Assembly: GCF_905404315.1 (NCBI RefSeq) | Contig: NC_066269.1 | Coordinates: forward strand, 4,526,001 to 4,590,000 | Direction: 5' to 3' | Length of the DNA stretch: 64,000 nucleotides | Origin: Leptidea sinapis | Lineage: Eukaryota > Arthropoda > Insecta > Lepidoptera > Pieridae | Notes under the pieces: model-generated | The model's input: the letters and a program-made list of their open reading frames with translations, nothing else | The model's database searches: none | What the model was told of the DNA's origin: nothing | In this document: positions 1 to 10,072 of the stretch, piece after piece | Layout of the letters: each line of letters starts with the position of its first letter | Position numbering within the stretch: position 1 is the stretch's first letter | Made by a program: the position numbers and the translations under genes

Positions 1-201
1 CACAAGCATGGCTACTCCGCCATGCCCATCCACACGATCTTCTCTGAGACATGAATAACCACGAATCTTAAATAAAGATCCTGGTTTCAATCATGTCTCT
101 TGAAGAGCACAGATATAAGGTTTATATTTATTTAATAAATAAATAAGATCACTTTTTTTAGGAGTGATGCTTTGACAATTCCATTGAAGAACTTTGTCCA
201 T
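1..201 (-). pseudogene. LINE ORF2 start (endonuclease N-terminus), broken
   Basis: ORF2 begins at an ATG at 201 with the endonuclease/exonuclease/phosphatase (EEP) opening VLQWNCQSIT, and continues to a GHGGVAMLV stretch at the window edge. An in-frame TGA at 93-91 sits where the related copies have the tryptophan of the SETW/ETWLKPG motif. This copy therefore cannot make an intact ORF2 protein. Confidence 0.75.
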
Positions 202-1726
202 TATTTGGTTTATAAATTTGAGTAATTGCAGAAACTAATAAGGCAGCGTTGGACGGTGAAAATTCATTCGATTGACTAAGAGATTTTATAAGAGAAATAA
301 TTAAATCAATTACTGAGGATTCCAAAGGATTTTCATTTTCTTTGTTAATTAATGCACATCCATTAGAGGGTTGGGGAATATTAAAATCCCTTAAAATTTC
401 TTGGTGAGCAGATTTGTCATATCCTTTGCTAAGTGTAGGTGGAGGCTTTGGTTTAACAAAAACAGTTTTTTTATATGAAGTATTGTTTATAGCTTTAGGT
501 GTTGAATGTTGATGCTGGGTTGGAAAAGTATTAGGAGTGATGTTAGGTGATGAGAGTAATGTATCTGCATATGAAATTCGAGAGACAGATGGATGTATCT
601 TTGAAGCTTCTGAATAGGAAATACAGTTTTTAGCCATTGATTCCTTTATAGCTCTTTGTCTTTCATATTCTAAACATTTTTTATCAGTTGCAATATGGGA
701 ACCTTTACATAAACAACAAGATATAAAATCATCTTGAACAGAGCAGTTATCACCACTATGTCCTTGACCACATCTAAAACATCTTGGTTTAGATCTGCAT
801 TGAGATTTCACATGACCAAACCGACAACAATTGTAGCATTGAATAGTAGGATATATATACAAGTCTACAGTAAGAGAAGTGTAGCACATATATACTCGTT
901 TAGGCAAAAACTGTCCATCAAAAGTAAATACCACAGACTCAGTACATTTAAGATGGTTTTGTCCATCAATCATCATCTTTCGTTTTATTCTCCTAATTTT
1001 TATGATTGGACCACAGCCAATAGGAACAGAAACATTATCTTTTATTTCCTCTTCAGACCACTCAGCTGGTACTCCTCTGACTATTCCTATTCTACTCACA
1101 GAAAATGATGGAATAAAAGCCTTATATTTTTCATTTTCTAAATTTTTGTTTTCAACAAAGTCATTTGCATCTTGGTACTTAGAAAAAGAAATAGATAACC
1201 TATTCCGGCCTATCCTTTTTAAACTTCCATTCACAATATTTTTAATAGAATTTCTTTTGAGAAAACGACCAAATGTAACTGGATGTAAAGTAACATTATC
1301 ATCGGGAGATGAATACTGTTTCTGAATGTGTACAACAAAAGGAGCAGCATCTAATGAGTTATATAACAGCCTTGCAACAGGGGGCTGTGGCTGTTGTGGA
1401 GTGTCTGTGTTATTTTTTTGTATTGTCTCTACTACTATAGAAGAATTATTGCAGGAATCGACTTTGGAAAGAATTTGTTTGTCAGTAATGTCTACACATT
1501 TGCAATCACTTTCCTTAATATCTTTCTTATCACCACGGTGTTTTCGTCGTCTTTTATTACAGTGTCTGCATATTCTGGGTCGAGCTGACACTCTTTTACG
1601 GCCACTAGATGTCTGAGACACAGAACCATCTGTATCCATAGTGCTACCTTCGTGATTATTAGAGATTGTCACTACATGACCTATATCAGGGGCTGTCCCC
1701 CCAGGATCATCCGGGGGGTCCATCAT
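158..1726 (-). CDS. LINE ORF1, gag-like nucleic-acid-binding protein
   Basis: This uninterrupted 522-residue frame is the ORF1 of copy A. The N-terminus is proline/aspartate rich (MMDPPDDPGG), followed by a basic, cysteine-containing stretch (CRHCNKRRRKHRG). The C-terminal half has a row of zinc knuckles: CYNCCRFGHVKSQC, CFRCGQGHSGDNC and CCLCKGSHIATDKKC. Proteins of this type coat LINE RNA and act as chaperones in the ribonucleoprotein particle. The frame is complete, whereas copy B's ORF1 is frameshifted. It overlaps the ORF2 start by about 40 bp, as in the element at 5625-11159. Because ORF2 is broken, this copy is not autonomous. Confidence 0.85.
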   Translation of the reverse strand: MMDPPDDPGGTAPDIGHVVTISNNHEGSTMDTDGSVSQTSSGRKRVSARPRICRHCNKRRRKHRGDKKDIKESDCKCVDITDKQILSKVDSCNNSSIVVETIQKNNTDTPQQPQPPVARLLYNSLDAAPFVVHIQKQYSSPDDNVTLHPVTFGRFLKRNSIKNIVNGSLKRIGRNRLSISFSKYQDANDFVENKNLENEKYKAFIPSFSVSRIGIVRGVPAEWSEEEIKDNVSVPIGCGPIIKIRRIKRKMMIDGQNHLKCTESVVFTFDGQFLPKRVYMCYTSLTVDLYIYPTIQCYNCCRFGHVKSQCRSKPRCFRCGQGHSGDNCSVQDDFISCCLCKGSHIATDKKCLEYERQRAIKESMAKNCISYSEASKIHPSVSRISYADTLLSSPNITPNTFPTQHQHSTPKAINNTSYKKTVFVKPKPPPTLSKGYDKSAHQEILRDFNIPQPSNGCALINKENENPLESSVIDLIISLIKSLSQSNEFSPSNAALLVSAITQIYKPNNGQSSSMELSKHHS

Positions 1727-2362
1727 ATTATAGAAAAGTGAAGAAAAGAAGACTTACCAATAGGATGAAATTTACACAAATTAACACTTTAATAAAAACT
1801 AACTACTAAAATATATACAAACTACAACTTATCTGATCAAAATATCTAAATATTTACATGAAATTTAAAAATAAAATGAAAATTTTAATAATAATTACGT
1901 GCGACCGATCTTAAGTTTCCCGCCCTTTTTCAATAGTGAATATCTGTTTGACAGTTAGGTACCCGTGGTTAGTTGTCACCACAGAGTACATTTTATATAA
2001 ACGGATAGCTGTTACCTATCATACTCGTCATCAAAATAGATGTAGATAAATCGAAATGTATTCTTTGGTTATCAACATTCAACATAATTAGTCAATACCT
2101 ACATACTACGTACTAATTAAAATAAAAACTACAATTTGTTTATTTGCACTTTTTGCACCTATCAGAATTATATTTATTAGTGTGAATTGACTGATTTTTC
2201 TATAGCATATTACGAACGACTTCTACTTTAATCTCTGAAGTGATTGGAATTCAAACTTACCTACAAGATTATAAGACTATTCGAAGACGAGACTAATAAT
2301 TAAGACCGACACGGAGCTAAAATTAACTTGTTCATGCACCAATTACTGTTGTTCACCTAAAT

Positions 2363-3826
2363 ATGAATACTAGTAACAATGACGACCGTAAAGATGACAA
2401 TCCACCATTTTCTCGTATATTCGTTGTTTGCAACAAACATATGACTGAAGAAGACTTAAGGACAGCATTCTCTGAATATGGAGACATTGAGGACTTGTAC
2501 ATACCGAGACATCGCCTGACTGGTGAACACAAAGGTGTGGCATATATAAAGTATTCTAAAACGTCTTCAGCAGCTGCTGCTATTAAAGCCTTGCATTTAA
2601 ATCATATAAAAGATGGTAAGCCAATCAAAGTTATGGTGGCAGCTAGCAAAAACGAACCACCTAGTCATGATCAATATGGAGATAAATATACAAGACTCTT
2701 CATTAAAGTAGCAAGAGATGTGACTGACTCTGACATTCGTAAAAAATTCTCTAATTTTGGACAAATTGACTCCATTTTCATTCTAAAAGATAAGGAAACA
2801 GGTCTATGTAAGGGTTTTGCATATGTCAAATTTAAAGAATTTCTTGAAGCTGCTAAAGCTTTTGAGGAATGTGATCCAGTTTACAAGCCAGTTTTTGCTA
2901 TGCCTAAAGATTTAAAAAGAAACAGAAACTCGTATGACTGTGATGGCTTCAATGCTTACCAGTCAAAAAATCTGGATTATCGCCAATACAACAGTCAATT
3001 TAATTTTGATCAACCCAGAAATGATATTAGTAATAAAATAAAGTCTGATGTAAATAATTATAAAACAGTTTCTGTAAATTGTAGAATCTTAGATCAGAGA
3101 TATATAGAACAGCTTTTCAATCTAATTCCAGGTATGGTACATTGCCATTATACCATAGTTCCTTATAGTGGACAATGCAAAGCTCTGGTAACTTATGAGG
3201 AACCAAAATATGCTGCATATGCAGTTGAAAAATTAAATAACTATGAATTTCCTTCTGGGGAAATATTATCAGTAACACCAGACACCAACCCCTTAGCTAA
3301 AGCTGCTACTGACCTCACATCAATAGTAAATCAATTCAAAAATAATTTAGAAACAGCTGCCCCTGATCTTATTTATCTAGCTAATGCAATAGAAAAAGCA
3401 TCATCTCTTATCAAAGATGCAGCTGCTGGTAAATTGGAAACACCCACAGAACATGATAGCAGCTTCTCTAGCATACCCTTGCCCCCAATTAAGCCTATGT
3501 CAAACTCAACTAAGGTTGCAAAGAGACTATTTATTGTTTGTAAGCCACAACCCCCTCCAGTAAGCACACTCCAAGATGTCTTCTGCAGATTCGGTGATCT
3601 TATTAATGTTGCCACATTTCCCAACAAGACATTTGGGTTTGTAAAGTATGCATCCGACATCTCTGCTTCAGAAGCAATGAATCATCTAAATGGAGCAACA
3701 ATATATGGAATAAGACTTAAAGTGATGGAAGCTGATGAGAAACCACAAAATAATGTGAATGAGAAAATTGGTGAGGATGACTCTTCTAATCAAGTAAATG
3801 ACATTAAAAGAGTAAAACTAGACTGA
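2363..3826 (+). CDS. RBM45: RNA-binding protein 45 (four RRMs)
   Basis: This 487-residue protein has four RNA recognition motifs, at about residues 18-95, 111-182, 238-308 and 387-458. RNP2 strands (RIFVVC, RLFIKV, KRLFIVC) and RNP1 strands (KGVAYIKY, KGFAYVKF, FGFVKY) are visible. The order of motifs, the long linker between RRM3 and RRM4, the LQDVFCRFGDLINV and YGIRLKVMEAD stretches in RRM4 and the short basic tail (IKRVKLD) match RBM45, which is about 476 residues in human. RBM45 is a mainly nuclear RNA-binding protein. The start is the first ATG of the open frame. No intron is seen, unlike vertebrate RBM45. No RNA target can be inferred from the sequence. Confidence 0.9.
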   Translation: MNTSNNDDRKDDNPPFSRIFVVCNKHMTEEDLRTAFSEYGDIEDLYIPRHRLTGEHKGVAYIKYSKTSSAAAAIKALHLNHIKDGKPIKVMVAASKNEPPSHDQYGDKYTRLFIKVARDVTDSDIRKKFSNFGQIDSIFILKDKETGLCKGFAYVKFKEFLEAAKAFEECDPVYKPVFAMPKDLKRNRNSYDCDGFNAYQSKNLDYRQYNSQFNFDQPRNDISNKIKSDVNNYKTVSVNCRILDQRYIEQLFNLIPGMVHCHYTIVPYSGQCKALVTYEEPKYAAYAVEKLNNYEFPSGEILSVTPDTNPLAKAATDLTSIVNQFKNNLETAAPDLIYLANAIEKASSLIKDAAAGKLETPTEHDSSFSSIPLPPIKPMSNSTKVAKRLFIVCKPQPPPVSTLQDVFCRFGDLINVATFPNKTFGFVKYASDISASEAMNHLNGATIYGIRLKVMEADEKPQNNVNEKIGEDDSSNQVNDIKRVKLD

Positions 3827-4162
3827 GAAGACACTGACTATATTTATTTTACTATGTTATTTAAGTTAGTTGTTTGTTAGGTACTCAGTTATGGGCCTTA
3901 GTAAAGTGGTCATCTAAAAATCAAGCAAATAAGAAAAATATTGGCAAAATGAATTTTTATTAATAATAATGTATATATGATCTATTATTCTTGCATATGA
4001 AGTTTGCATTGATTCTGTCATTATTTAAGATGGTTTCTTTGTTTCCAAGAAAGTTATCTAATCATTTGACTTGACACTGTTTAAATGACTGGTTTTTTTT
4101 ATCAGTAATACATGATTTTTTTAAATTTATTAGTCAACATGGATTTATCATTGTTTTATTTT

Positions 4163-4168
4163 AATAAA
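4163..4168 (+). terminator. Probable RBM45 poly(A) signal
   Basis: An AATAAA hexamer lies about 340 bp after the RBM45 stop codon in AT-rich, non-coding sequence. It is a plausible cleavage/polyadenylation signal. Other A/T-rich hexamers nearby cannot be excluded. Confidence 0.45.
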
Positions 4169-4585
4169 GTAACATCTTGAAAAATTATAACTTGTTGTTT
4201 TTGTTTATTACATCAAAGAGAAGAAGGTCATATTGATAGCACAAAATAAAAGTTAGGTCTTTAATATTTTGTTTATCAAATTATTGAATTATAGTAATAT
4301 TTTAATTTAAACTATATGCCTAGTGTCATACATTTCTATTTTACAAATTTTATATATAAAAAACAAAAAAGAAAAAACATTTTAATATCAAAATCAGGGT
4401 GGAGGTGTTTTTGTCTTGAGAAAAAGTAATGAGGCATGCATGATGTTCATCTAATGATGAGTAATACCACCTTGCCCATTTAAAATGCAGTATTACTCCT
4501 CCTTTATAGAACACAAATTTATAAGCTACATAGAAATTGTGCAAGTCACGTGAAGGCATTTGATGTTCAACTCTCCCAACTATTA

Positions 4586-4899
4586 TCTTATATATAAAAT
4601 TCTCGTGTCACAATGTTCGTTCCCGTACTCCTCCGAAACGGCTTGACCGATTCTCATGAAATTTTGTGAGCATATTGAGTAGGTCTGAGAATCGGCCAAC
4701 ATCTATTTTTCATACCCCAAAATGTTAAGGGTCCACACAATTTTTTTTTTTTTTTTGAATTTTTTTTTAAATTTGTTTGATTATGAGCCAGCATTAAAAA
4801 ATACATACAACTTCAAATTTTCACCCATCTACGATCAACAGTTACTTTTGTATCGCAATTTTAATATCGGCAATACAACGTTTGCTGGGTCAGCTAGTA
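4586..4899 (+). mobile_element. Helitron-like non-autonomous element
   Basis: The segment begins with TC after an A and ends with CTAG before a T, as Helitrons do. The last bases form a small hairpin (GCTGGGTCAGC) directly before the CTAG end. The interior is non-coding and contains a T-rich tract at 4741-4770. The same terminal sequence (GTCAGCTAGT) ends a second copy at about 58790-58946. The type is familiar in Lepidoptera; the assignment rests on the termini. Confidence 0.7.
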
Positions 4900-4989
4900 T
4901 TTATATAATGCTACTGACATCAAAAATTTCTTAAATCCTAGTTAACTAGTTGGTACATGATGTATAATAATATTGGATGCCAAGTTTAA

Positions 4990-5624
4990 TAAAAAAATAA
5001 CGGAAATCTAACTAGCAAGATATCAGGTATATTAAGAATTGCTACTGGAAACTATAGCAGCAACCAAAATGCAAAATGTGATTGTTCCTTCGAAAACTTC
5101 ACAATTGCAGAACTAACAGAATGCTAATGAAAGCCAGAAATTAGAAAAAGCTCCTGGGCCAGATCAAATAACTAATGAGCTCCCAAAAACTATATAACCA
5201 GTTATTACACCACACCTGACAGATATTCTTAACAATATAATGGAAACTGAAATGATACCGGGGGATTGGACGAAATCTACACTAATTTATTGCATAAAAA
5301 GAGAGACAAAGATATTGGGAACAAGCGTCTGGTAAGCCTTATGTCCAATATTCACAAAATTTTCTCAAAACTATTATTAAATCATATTATCTCATCCATT
5401 TTAGAAGACCATCAACCTAAAGAACAAGCAGGCTTCTGGGGTAATTTTTCAACTGCAGATCATATACATGTTTAGACAGGTTTTACAAAAATACAATGAG
5501 TAATAAAATATTGTTCATAGGATTTATCGATTTCAATAAAGCGTTTGATTCCCTAGCACATGATTACATTTAGGATGCATTGCGAAAACAGGGAGTAAAT
5601 AACAAATACATTCGTGTTCTCGAA
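4990..5624 (+). pseudogene. RTE-clade LINE reverse transcriptase, left fragment
   Basis: Conceptual translation with several frameshifts and stops gives RTE-type reverse transcriptase motifs in order: KAPGPDQITNEL, an LMSNIHKIFSKLLLNHI stretch, EQAGFWGNFSTADHIH, FIDFNKAFDS, and KYIRVL at the right edge. The reading frame stops at the insertion of the I-clade LINE and resumes at 11160 with the next residues, so this is the 5' half of one interrupted element. Confidence 0.75.
5610..5624 (+). repeat. Target-site duplication, left copy (I-clade LINE)
   Basis: ATTCGTGTTCTCGAA here matches ATTCGTCTTCTCCAA at 11160-11174 in 13 of 15 positions. Both copies encode the same residues of the interrupted RTE reverse transcriptase, which supports them as the two copies of a duplicated target. 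Confidence 0.6.
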
Positions 5625-5853
5625 GTTTCAAACGCATATCAAATATTTTTAAGGGTAGCTAACACGCGTGAGTCGAGTGTTATTACAGTTTATAATTACA
5701 TTTTCTCACAGTGCCTATTAATAACTTGTGTATAGCAGTTTTTATTATCTTATTGGTGGTGGAGTATTTTTACTAGTAAGTATTTATTAACAATTTAACA
5801 TAGATATCTAATTGCGTGCTTACTAACTTAGACTTACTACCAACTTATCCATT

Positions 5854-7254
5854 ATGGATATAACCCCCCCAGAACCTCCGGATCCTCCGGATATTCCATT
5901 ACCTGGATCGAAACGTCGTTTACAGGACAGCGCAACACATAATCCAAATGCAGTCTCTAAAAAGACAATTATTGATACCGATATGGCTTCTGCATCCATA
6001 CAGAATATATATAATCACCCAACTTTAGTTGTGGGGATTAAAGAATACACCTCATTAGATAAAGGTCCATTTATTATTCATGTTTCCCGCACTGAAGAAG
6101 ATCCCTCTTCAGGTTTAACAATAAGACCTATAAAATTTGGTCAACTTTTACACAGACATAAAGTTGCCAATATATGCCCGGATGGTATTCAAAAAGTTGG
6201 TAGGAATAAAATAGCAGTAACCTTCAAATCAGCATCAGATGCCAACAAATTTTTAGATAACCCACTTTTAACTGCAAACAAATATGAAGCAAATATACCT
6301 AATTATAATATTACAAAGATGAGTATTGTCCGCCAGGTTCCGGTGGACTTATCCATGAATGAGTTTGTCGAGTCAGTTGATCTTCCCACAGGTTGTGGAA
6401 AGATTTTAAAAGCTCGCAGACTCAATAGAAAAGTTATTGAGGATAATAAAGTTTCCTGGATCCCAACCCAAACTATAGTTATTACTTTCCAAGGACAATC
6501 ACTCCCTATCAGAATATTCCTATTCCATAACTCCCTTCCAGTAGAAACTTACCTCTTCCCCACCATTCAATGTCAGAACTGCAGCAGATTTGGACACATT
6601 AAAACTACATGCAGATCCAACTCAAGATGTTATAAATGTGCCCAATCCCACTCTGGTGACTCATGTAATATACTAGAAAAAGATGCAAATTGTATTAATT
6701 GTTCTGGACAACATTTTTCCACCAACAAAGGTTGTCCTGAACATGGTAGGCAAAGAACAATTAAAATAATAATGTCACAAGAGAACATCTCTTATGTAGA
6801 GGCAGCAAAGCGTTGCCCAAAATCTACAAGGCCATTCACAGAAATTCTAAGTAATCCTTCCTCATCCCATAATGCCCCTACAACCCACACGAGCCAGACT
6901 AGTATTCCTTCTGCTCCAACTACCTCATATAGGAAAACTGTTACTTCTCTTCCACACTCTAGAACCCCATTAAGCAAGTCCTATGATAAAGCTGCTCATC
7001 AGGCCATTATTGCTGAGGTACCTTCAGTGTTCCCCAATGGCTCAGCATTAATGCATCAGTCTATTCCCTCCTCTACAGTACAGAATGAAAACCTCCTGGA
7101 GGTTCTCCTTTCACTCATTCTAAGTCTCATATCAAGTAACACTCTTAACATACCGTCCAACGTTGCCCATAAACTATCTCACATCTTATCCCTTTGTAAC
7201 AATCATGGCCCCAGTGACCATCCTTCAATGGAACACCAGAAGCCTACGTCCTAG
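5854..7254 (+). CDS. LINE ORF1, gag-like CCHC protein
   Basis: This 466-residue protein is homologous to the ORF1 of copy A but clearly diverged from it. It has a proline-rich N-terminus (MDITPPEPPDPPDIP), a central region with shared blocks such as GPFIIHV and PIKFGQLL, and zinc knuckles CQNCSRFGHIKTTC, CYKCAQSHSGDSC and CINCSGQHFSTNKGC. A serine/threonine/proline-rich linker follows, then a hydrophobic C-terminal segment (LLEVLLSLILSLI). The expected role is binding LINE RNA. The last 50 bp overlap the ORF2 start, so ORF2 would need reinitiation or another non-standard start. Confidence 0.88.
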   Translation: MDITPPEPPDPPDIPLPGSKRRLQDSATHNPNAVSKKTIIDTDMASASIQNIYNHPTLVVGIKEYTSLDKGPFIIHVSRTEEDPSSGLTIRPIKFGQLLHRHKVANICPDGIQKVGRNKIAVTFKSASDANKFLDNPLLTANKYEANIPNYNITKMSIVRQVPVDLSMNEFVESVDLPTGCGKILKARRLNRKVIEDNKVSWIPTQTIVITFQGQSLPIRIFLFHNSLPVETYLFPTIQCQNCSRFGHIKTTCRSNSRCYKCAQSHSGDSCNILEKDANCINCSGQHFSTNKGCPEHGRQRTIKIIMSQENISYVEAAKRCPKSTRPFTEILSNPSSSHNAPTTHTSQTSIPSAPTTSYRKTVTSLPHSRTPLSKSYDKAAHQAIIAEVPSVFPNGSALMHQSIPSSTVQNENLLEVLLSLILSLISSNTLNIPSNVAHKLSHILSLCNNHGPSDHPSMEHQKPTS

Positions 7255-10072
7255 GAAACCAAGCCTTATTCATCTTATAAATAAATACCTTCCCTCTGCC
7301 ATCGCCATATCTGAGACATGGCTGGCCCCTGGATCACACTTCAGGGTCCCGGGCTATGCATGCCTCAGGGATGATCGAGCAGATGGTGTTGGTGCAGGCT
7401 GTGCCTTATTTATAAGACGCACCCTTCCCTTTTCCCCAATAATCCTTCCAAACCAACATCCTCGTATAAATATTGTTGCTGCAAAAGTTTTGAACATTTC
7501 CATGGTCTCTATATACATCCCTCAACCTCATTCAACTATGATTGCAGACATCCTCCATTTAATCTCGTCTATTCCCTCTCCTATGATTCTAATGGGAGAT
7601 TTTAATGCACATCACATGTCTTGGGGCTCTAGCACTACTGATTATTTTTCTCTTTCCCTTCTTGATATTTTTGATGAATGTAATCTCTGCATAATAAATG
7701 ATGGCTCTCCAACCCGCAGGGTTGCTCCTTCTCAAAATCCAAAAAGTGCAGTTGACCTGACCCTATGTTCTCCTTGTCTTGCTTCTCTTATTTCTTGGAA
7801 CATCCTTCAAAATTCCAATGGCAGTGATCACTATCCTATTATCATTTCATTACCTGATAAAGTAATCCCTGCTCAAAATTTTTCCCCTTCTCTCAAATAC
7901 AGATTAACAAATGCTAATTGGCCGCAATTTTCCACTTGCCTTGATGAAAAAATTTTAAGCTTTCCCAATCCTAACCATTCAAATGCTGTTGAAAATTATA
8001 ATAAATTAGCAGAGGCCATGATATTTAGTGCTGACCAAAATTTTCCCATAAAAAAACCATCCAATAGTAAAATTTCAACTCCTTGGTGGGATTCAGATTG
8101 CACCAAGGCTGCTAAGGATAGAAAATTAGCCGAAAAAACATATAATAGGAGCATGACTTTGACCAACTTCATTAATTATAAAAAAGCTGCTGCCAAGGCC
8201 ACTAATTTATTTGCCAAAAAGAAAAAACAAGGTTGGATCAATTTTTGCCAGAGCTTATCTCCCTGTACTCCATCTACAATTGTATGGAAACAAGTTAAAA
8301 AATTTAGGGGTTCTTACAATCCTTCGGAGCATGACTCAAGTGTAGATCCATCTGTATGGCTTGAATCCTTTGCAGATAGGTTGTCACCCCCTTCAGTTCC
8401 TAATGAAGACTATCTCTTTTCACCTCCAATCCCTCTCTCATCAACTCATAGTTTAGACTCCCCTTTCTCTTTTTCAGAACTCCTTCTGGCATTGGATGGC
8501 TTAGTTGACACTTCTCCCGGGGCCGATGGCATCCCCTATTCTTTCCTTAAACAATCTTCAATCAGATCCCAAGAATATTATCTCAAAATTATCAATAACC
8601 TATTTGATGTCGGTGCCATACCTCCATCTTGGAAAAATCAAGTGATCATTCCTATACTCAAACCAGGTCAGAGTCCATCTAAAGCCACCAGTTATAGACC
8701 TATTGCCCTATCATCTGCTCTTGCAAAAATATGTGAACATATGATCAAACATCGACTTGAGTGGTTTGTTGAATACAATAACCTCATTTCCGATTCCCAG
8801 TTTGGATTCAGAAAGGGGAAGAGCTCATTAGATAGCTTGGGTATCCTTACCACTGATATAAGATTAGCCCTTTTCCAAAAAGAACCTCTTTTGGCAGTTT
8901 TTCTAGATATAGAATCCGCATATGATAACGTGTCTCTTCCTCTGCTCAGGAGCAAACTCATTCAGCTGAGTATTCCAGCGAAGTTAACTCGATTCATATG
9001 CAATATGCTAATGGAGCGAACAATTACCATTAAAGGCCCATCCTCATACCTACCTCCTAAAACAGTTTGGAAAGGTTTACCTCAAGGTTCTGTTCTCAGT
9101 CCTTTACTATACAACCTGTATACCTCTGATATTTCTAGCACAGTTACCCCCTTTTGCCAAATCTTGCAATATGCAGATGATATTGTTCTATATACTTCTG
9201 ATAAGTCTATACAGGCTTCTTCTATTCGTTTGAGTCATGCTCTAGAATATCTCTCATCATACCTCTTGCAACATGGGCTAACACTATCACCTTCTAAAAG
9301 TAGGGTAGTTTTATTCACCAACAAAAGACGTCTCCCTGTAATCAAAGTCAAAATTTACAATATTGAAGTTCCTTTTGTCGATAATGTTAAGTTCTTGGGT
9401 GTATGGTTGGATCAAAAATTGACAGGTGTAAAGCACTTTAACTACATCTCCCAAAAGTGTGAAAAAAATTTTAATATCCTTCGCTCATTATCTGGCGTTT
9501 GGTGGGGGGCTCACCCCTTCACCCAAAGATTGCTATACAATGCCATAATTCGTAGCCACATGGATTATGGCACGTTACTTTTGGTTCCAGGCAATAAGGC
9601 AGGTTTAGATAAGTTAGACAAATTACAGGCAAAATGTTTGCGCATTATATTAGGAGCAATGAAATCTAGTCCTATTAATGCTATGCAGGTCGAGTGTGTA
9701 GAACCTCCCCTCTCGCTTCGTCGACAGTTCCTCGCTAATAAACTGTTTTTTAAATTTGCGGAATTCCGGGATCACCCTTTGCTGCATAAATTAGATCAAT
9801 TAGTTGGCCTATACAACAATAACCAAATTTCTCAAGATAAGAGATCATGTCTTGCCCATAGTTACCTATTGTACTCTCAACTCCCTAACCCCTTTTTTCA
9901 ACTTTCGAAATTACCGCTATTCTCAATGCCTTTCAATGCACTCACCTTCCAACCCTTAATAATTTTAGATCTGGGCATTAATAAGTTCACCATAGAAGCT
10001 AACAAAACATTTTCTCATGTTATGCATTCAGATTTCCAAAATTTTTCACTGATGCTTCTAAAATACACATGA
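7205..10072 (+). CDS. LINE ORF2: endonuclease and reverse transcriptase
   Basis: The first ATG with homology is at 7205 (MAPVTILQWNTRSL). The open frame extends 42 bases further upstream, but that part is the end of ORF1 in another frame. Residues 1-220 are an EEP endonuclease with QWN, SETW, GDFNAHH, DLTL and SDHYPI motifs. The reverse transcriptase follows: YRPIALSSALAK, FGFRKGKSSLDS, FLDIESAYD (first catalytic aspartate), GLPQGSVLSPLLYN and QYADDIVLY (catalytic pair). It nicks target DNA and copies the element RNA by target-primed reverse transcription. The frame stops at 10072, about 11 codons after the RNase H domain would begin. A -1 shift at 10039-10045 restores it. Confidence 0.85.
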   Translation: MAPVTILQWNTRSLRPRKPSLIHLINKYLPSAIAISETWLAPGSHFRVPGYACLRDDRADGVGAGCALFIRRTLPFSPIILPNQHPRINIVAAKVLNISMVSIYIPQPHSTMIADILHLISSIPSPMILMGDFNAHHMSWGSSTTDYFSLSLLDIFDECNLCIINDGSPTRRVAPSQNPKSAVDLTLCSPCLASLISWNILQNSNGSDHYPIIISLPDKVIPAQNFSPSLKYRLTNANWPQFSTCLDEKILSFPNPNHSNAVENYNKLAEAMIFSADQNFPIKKPSNSKISTPWWDSDCTKAAKDRKLAEKTYNRSMTLTNFINYKKAAAKATNLFAKKKKQGWINFCQSLSPCTPSTIVWKQVKKFRGSYNPSEHDSSVDPSVWLESFADRLSPPSVPNEDYLFSPPIPLSSTHSLDSPFSFSELLLALDGLVDTSPGADGIPYSFLKQSSIRSQEYYLKIINNLFDVGAIPPSWKNQVIIPILKPGQSPSKATSYRPIALSSALAKICEHMIKHRLEWFVEYNNLISDSQFGFRKGKSSLDSLGILTTDIRLALFQKEPLLAVFLDIESAYDNVSLPLLRSKLIQLSIPAKLTRFICNMLMERTITIKGPSSYLPPKTVWKGLPQGSVLSPLLYNLYTSDISSTVTPFCQILQYADDIVLYTSDKSIQASSIRLSHALEYLSSYLLQHGLTLSPSKSRVVLFTNKRRLPVIKVKIYNIEVPFVDNVKFLGVWLDQKLTGVKHFNYISQKCEKNFNILRSLSGVWWGAHPFTQRLLYNAIIRSHMDYGTLLLVPGNKAGLDKLDKLQAKCLRIILGAMKSSPINAMQVECVEPPLSLRRQFLANKLFFKFAEFRDHPLLHKLDQLVGLYNNNQISQDKRSCLAHSYLLYSQLPNPFFQLSKLPLFSMPFNALTFQPLIILDLGINKFTIEANKTFSHVMHSDFQNFSLMLLKYT

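Larger units (their letters stand above)
1..1931 (-). mobile_element. I-clade non-LTR retrotransposon, copy A (5' part)
   Basis: The 5' portion of a LINE lies on the minus strand and continues off the left edge. It is nearly identical to copy B at 15304-19476. Comparing the two copies places the element's 5' end at 1931, where similarity stops after the shared minus-strand start GAAAAAGGGCGGGAAAC. It carries an intact ORF1 and the start of a broken ORF2. The I-clade call rests on the gag-like CCHC ORF1 and on the related elements in this window that carry RNase H. Its 5' end is about 430 bp upstream of the RBM45 start codon, pointing away from that gene. Confidence 0.85.
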
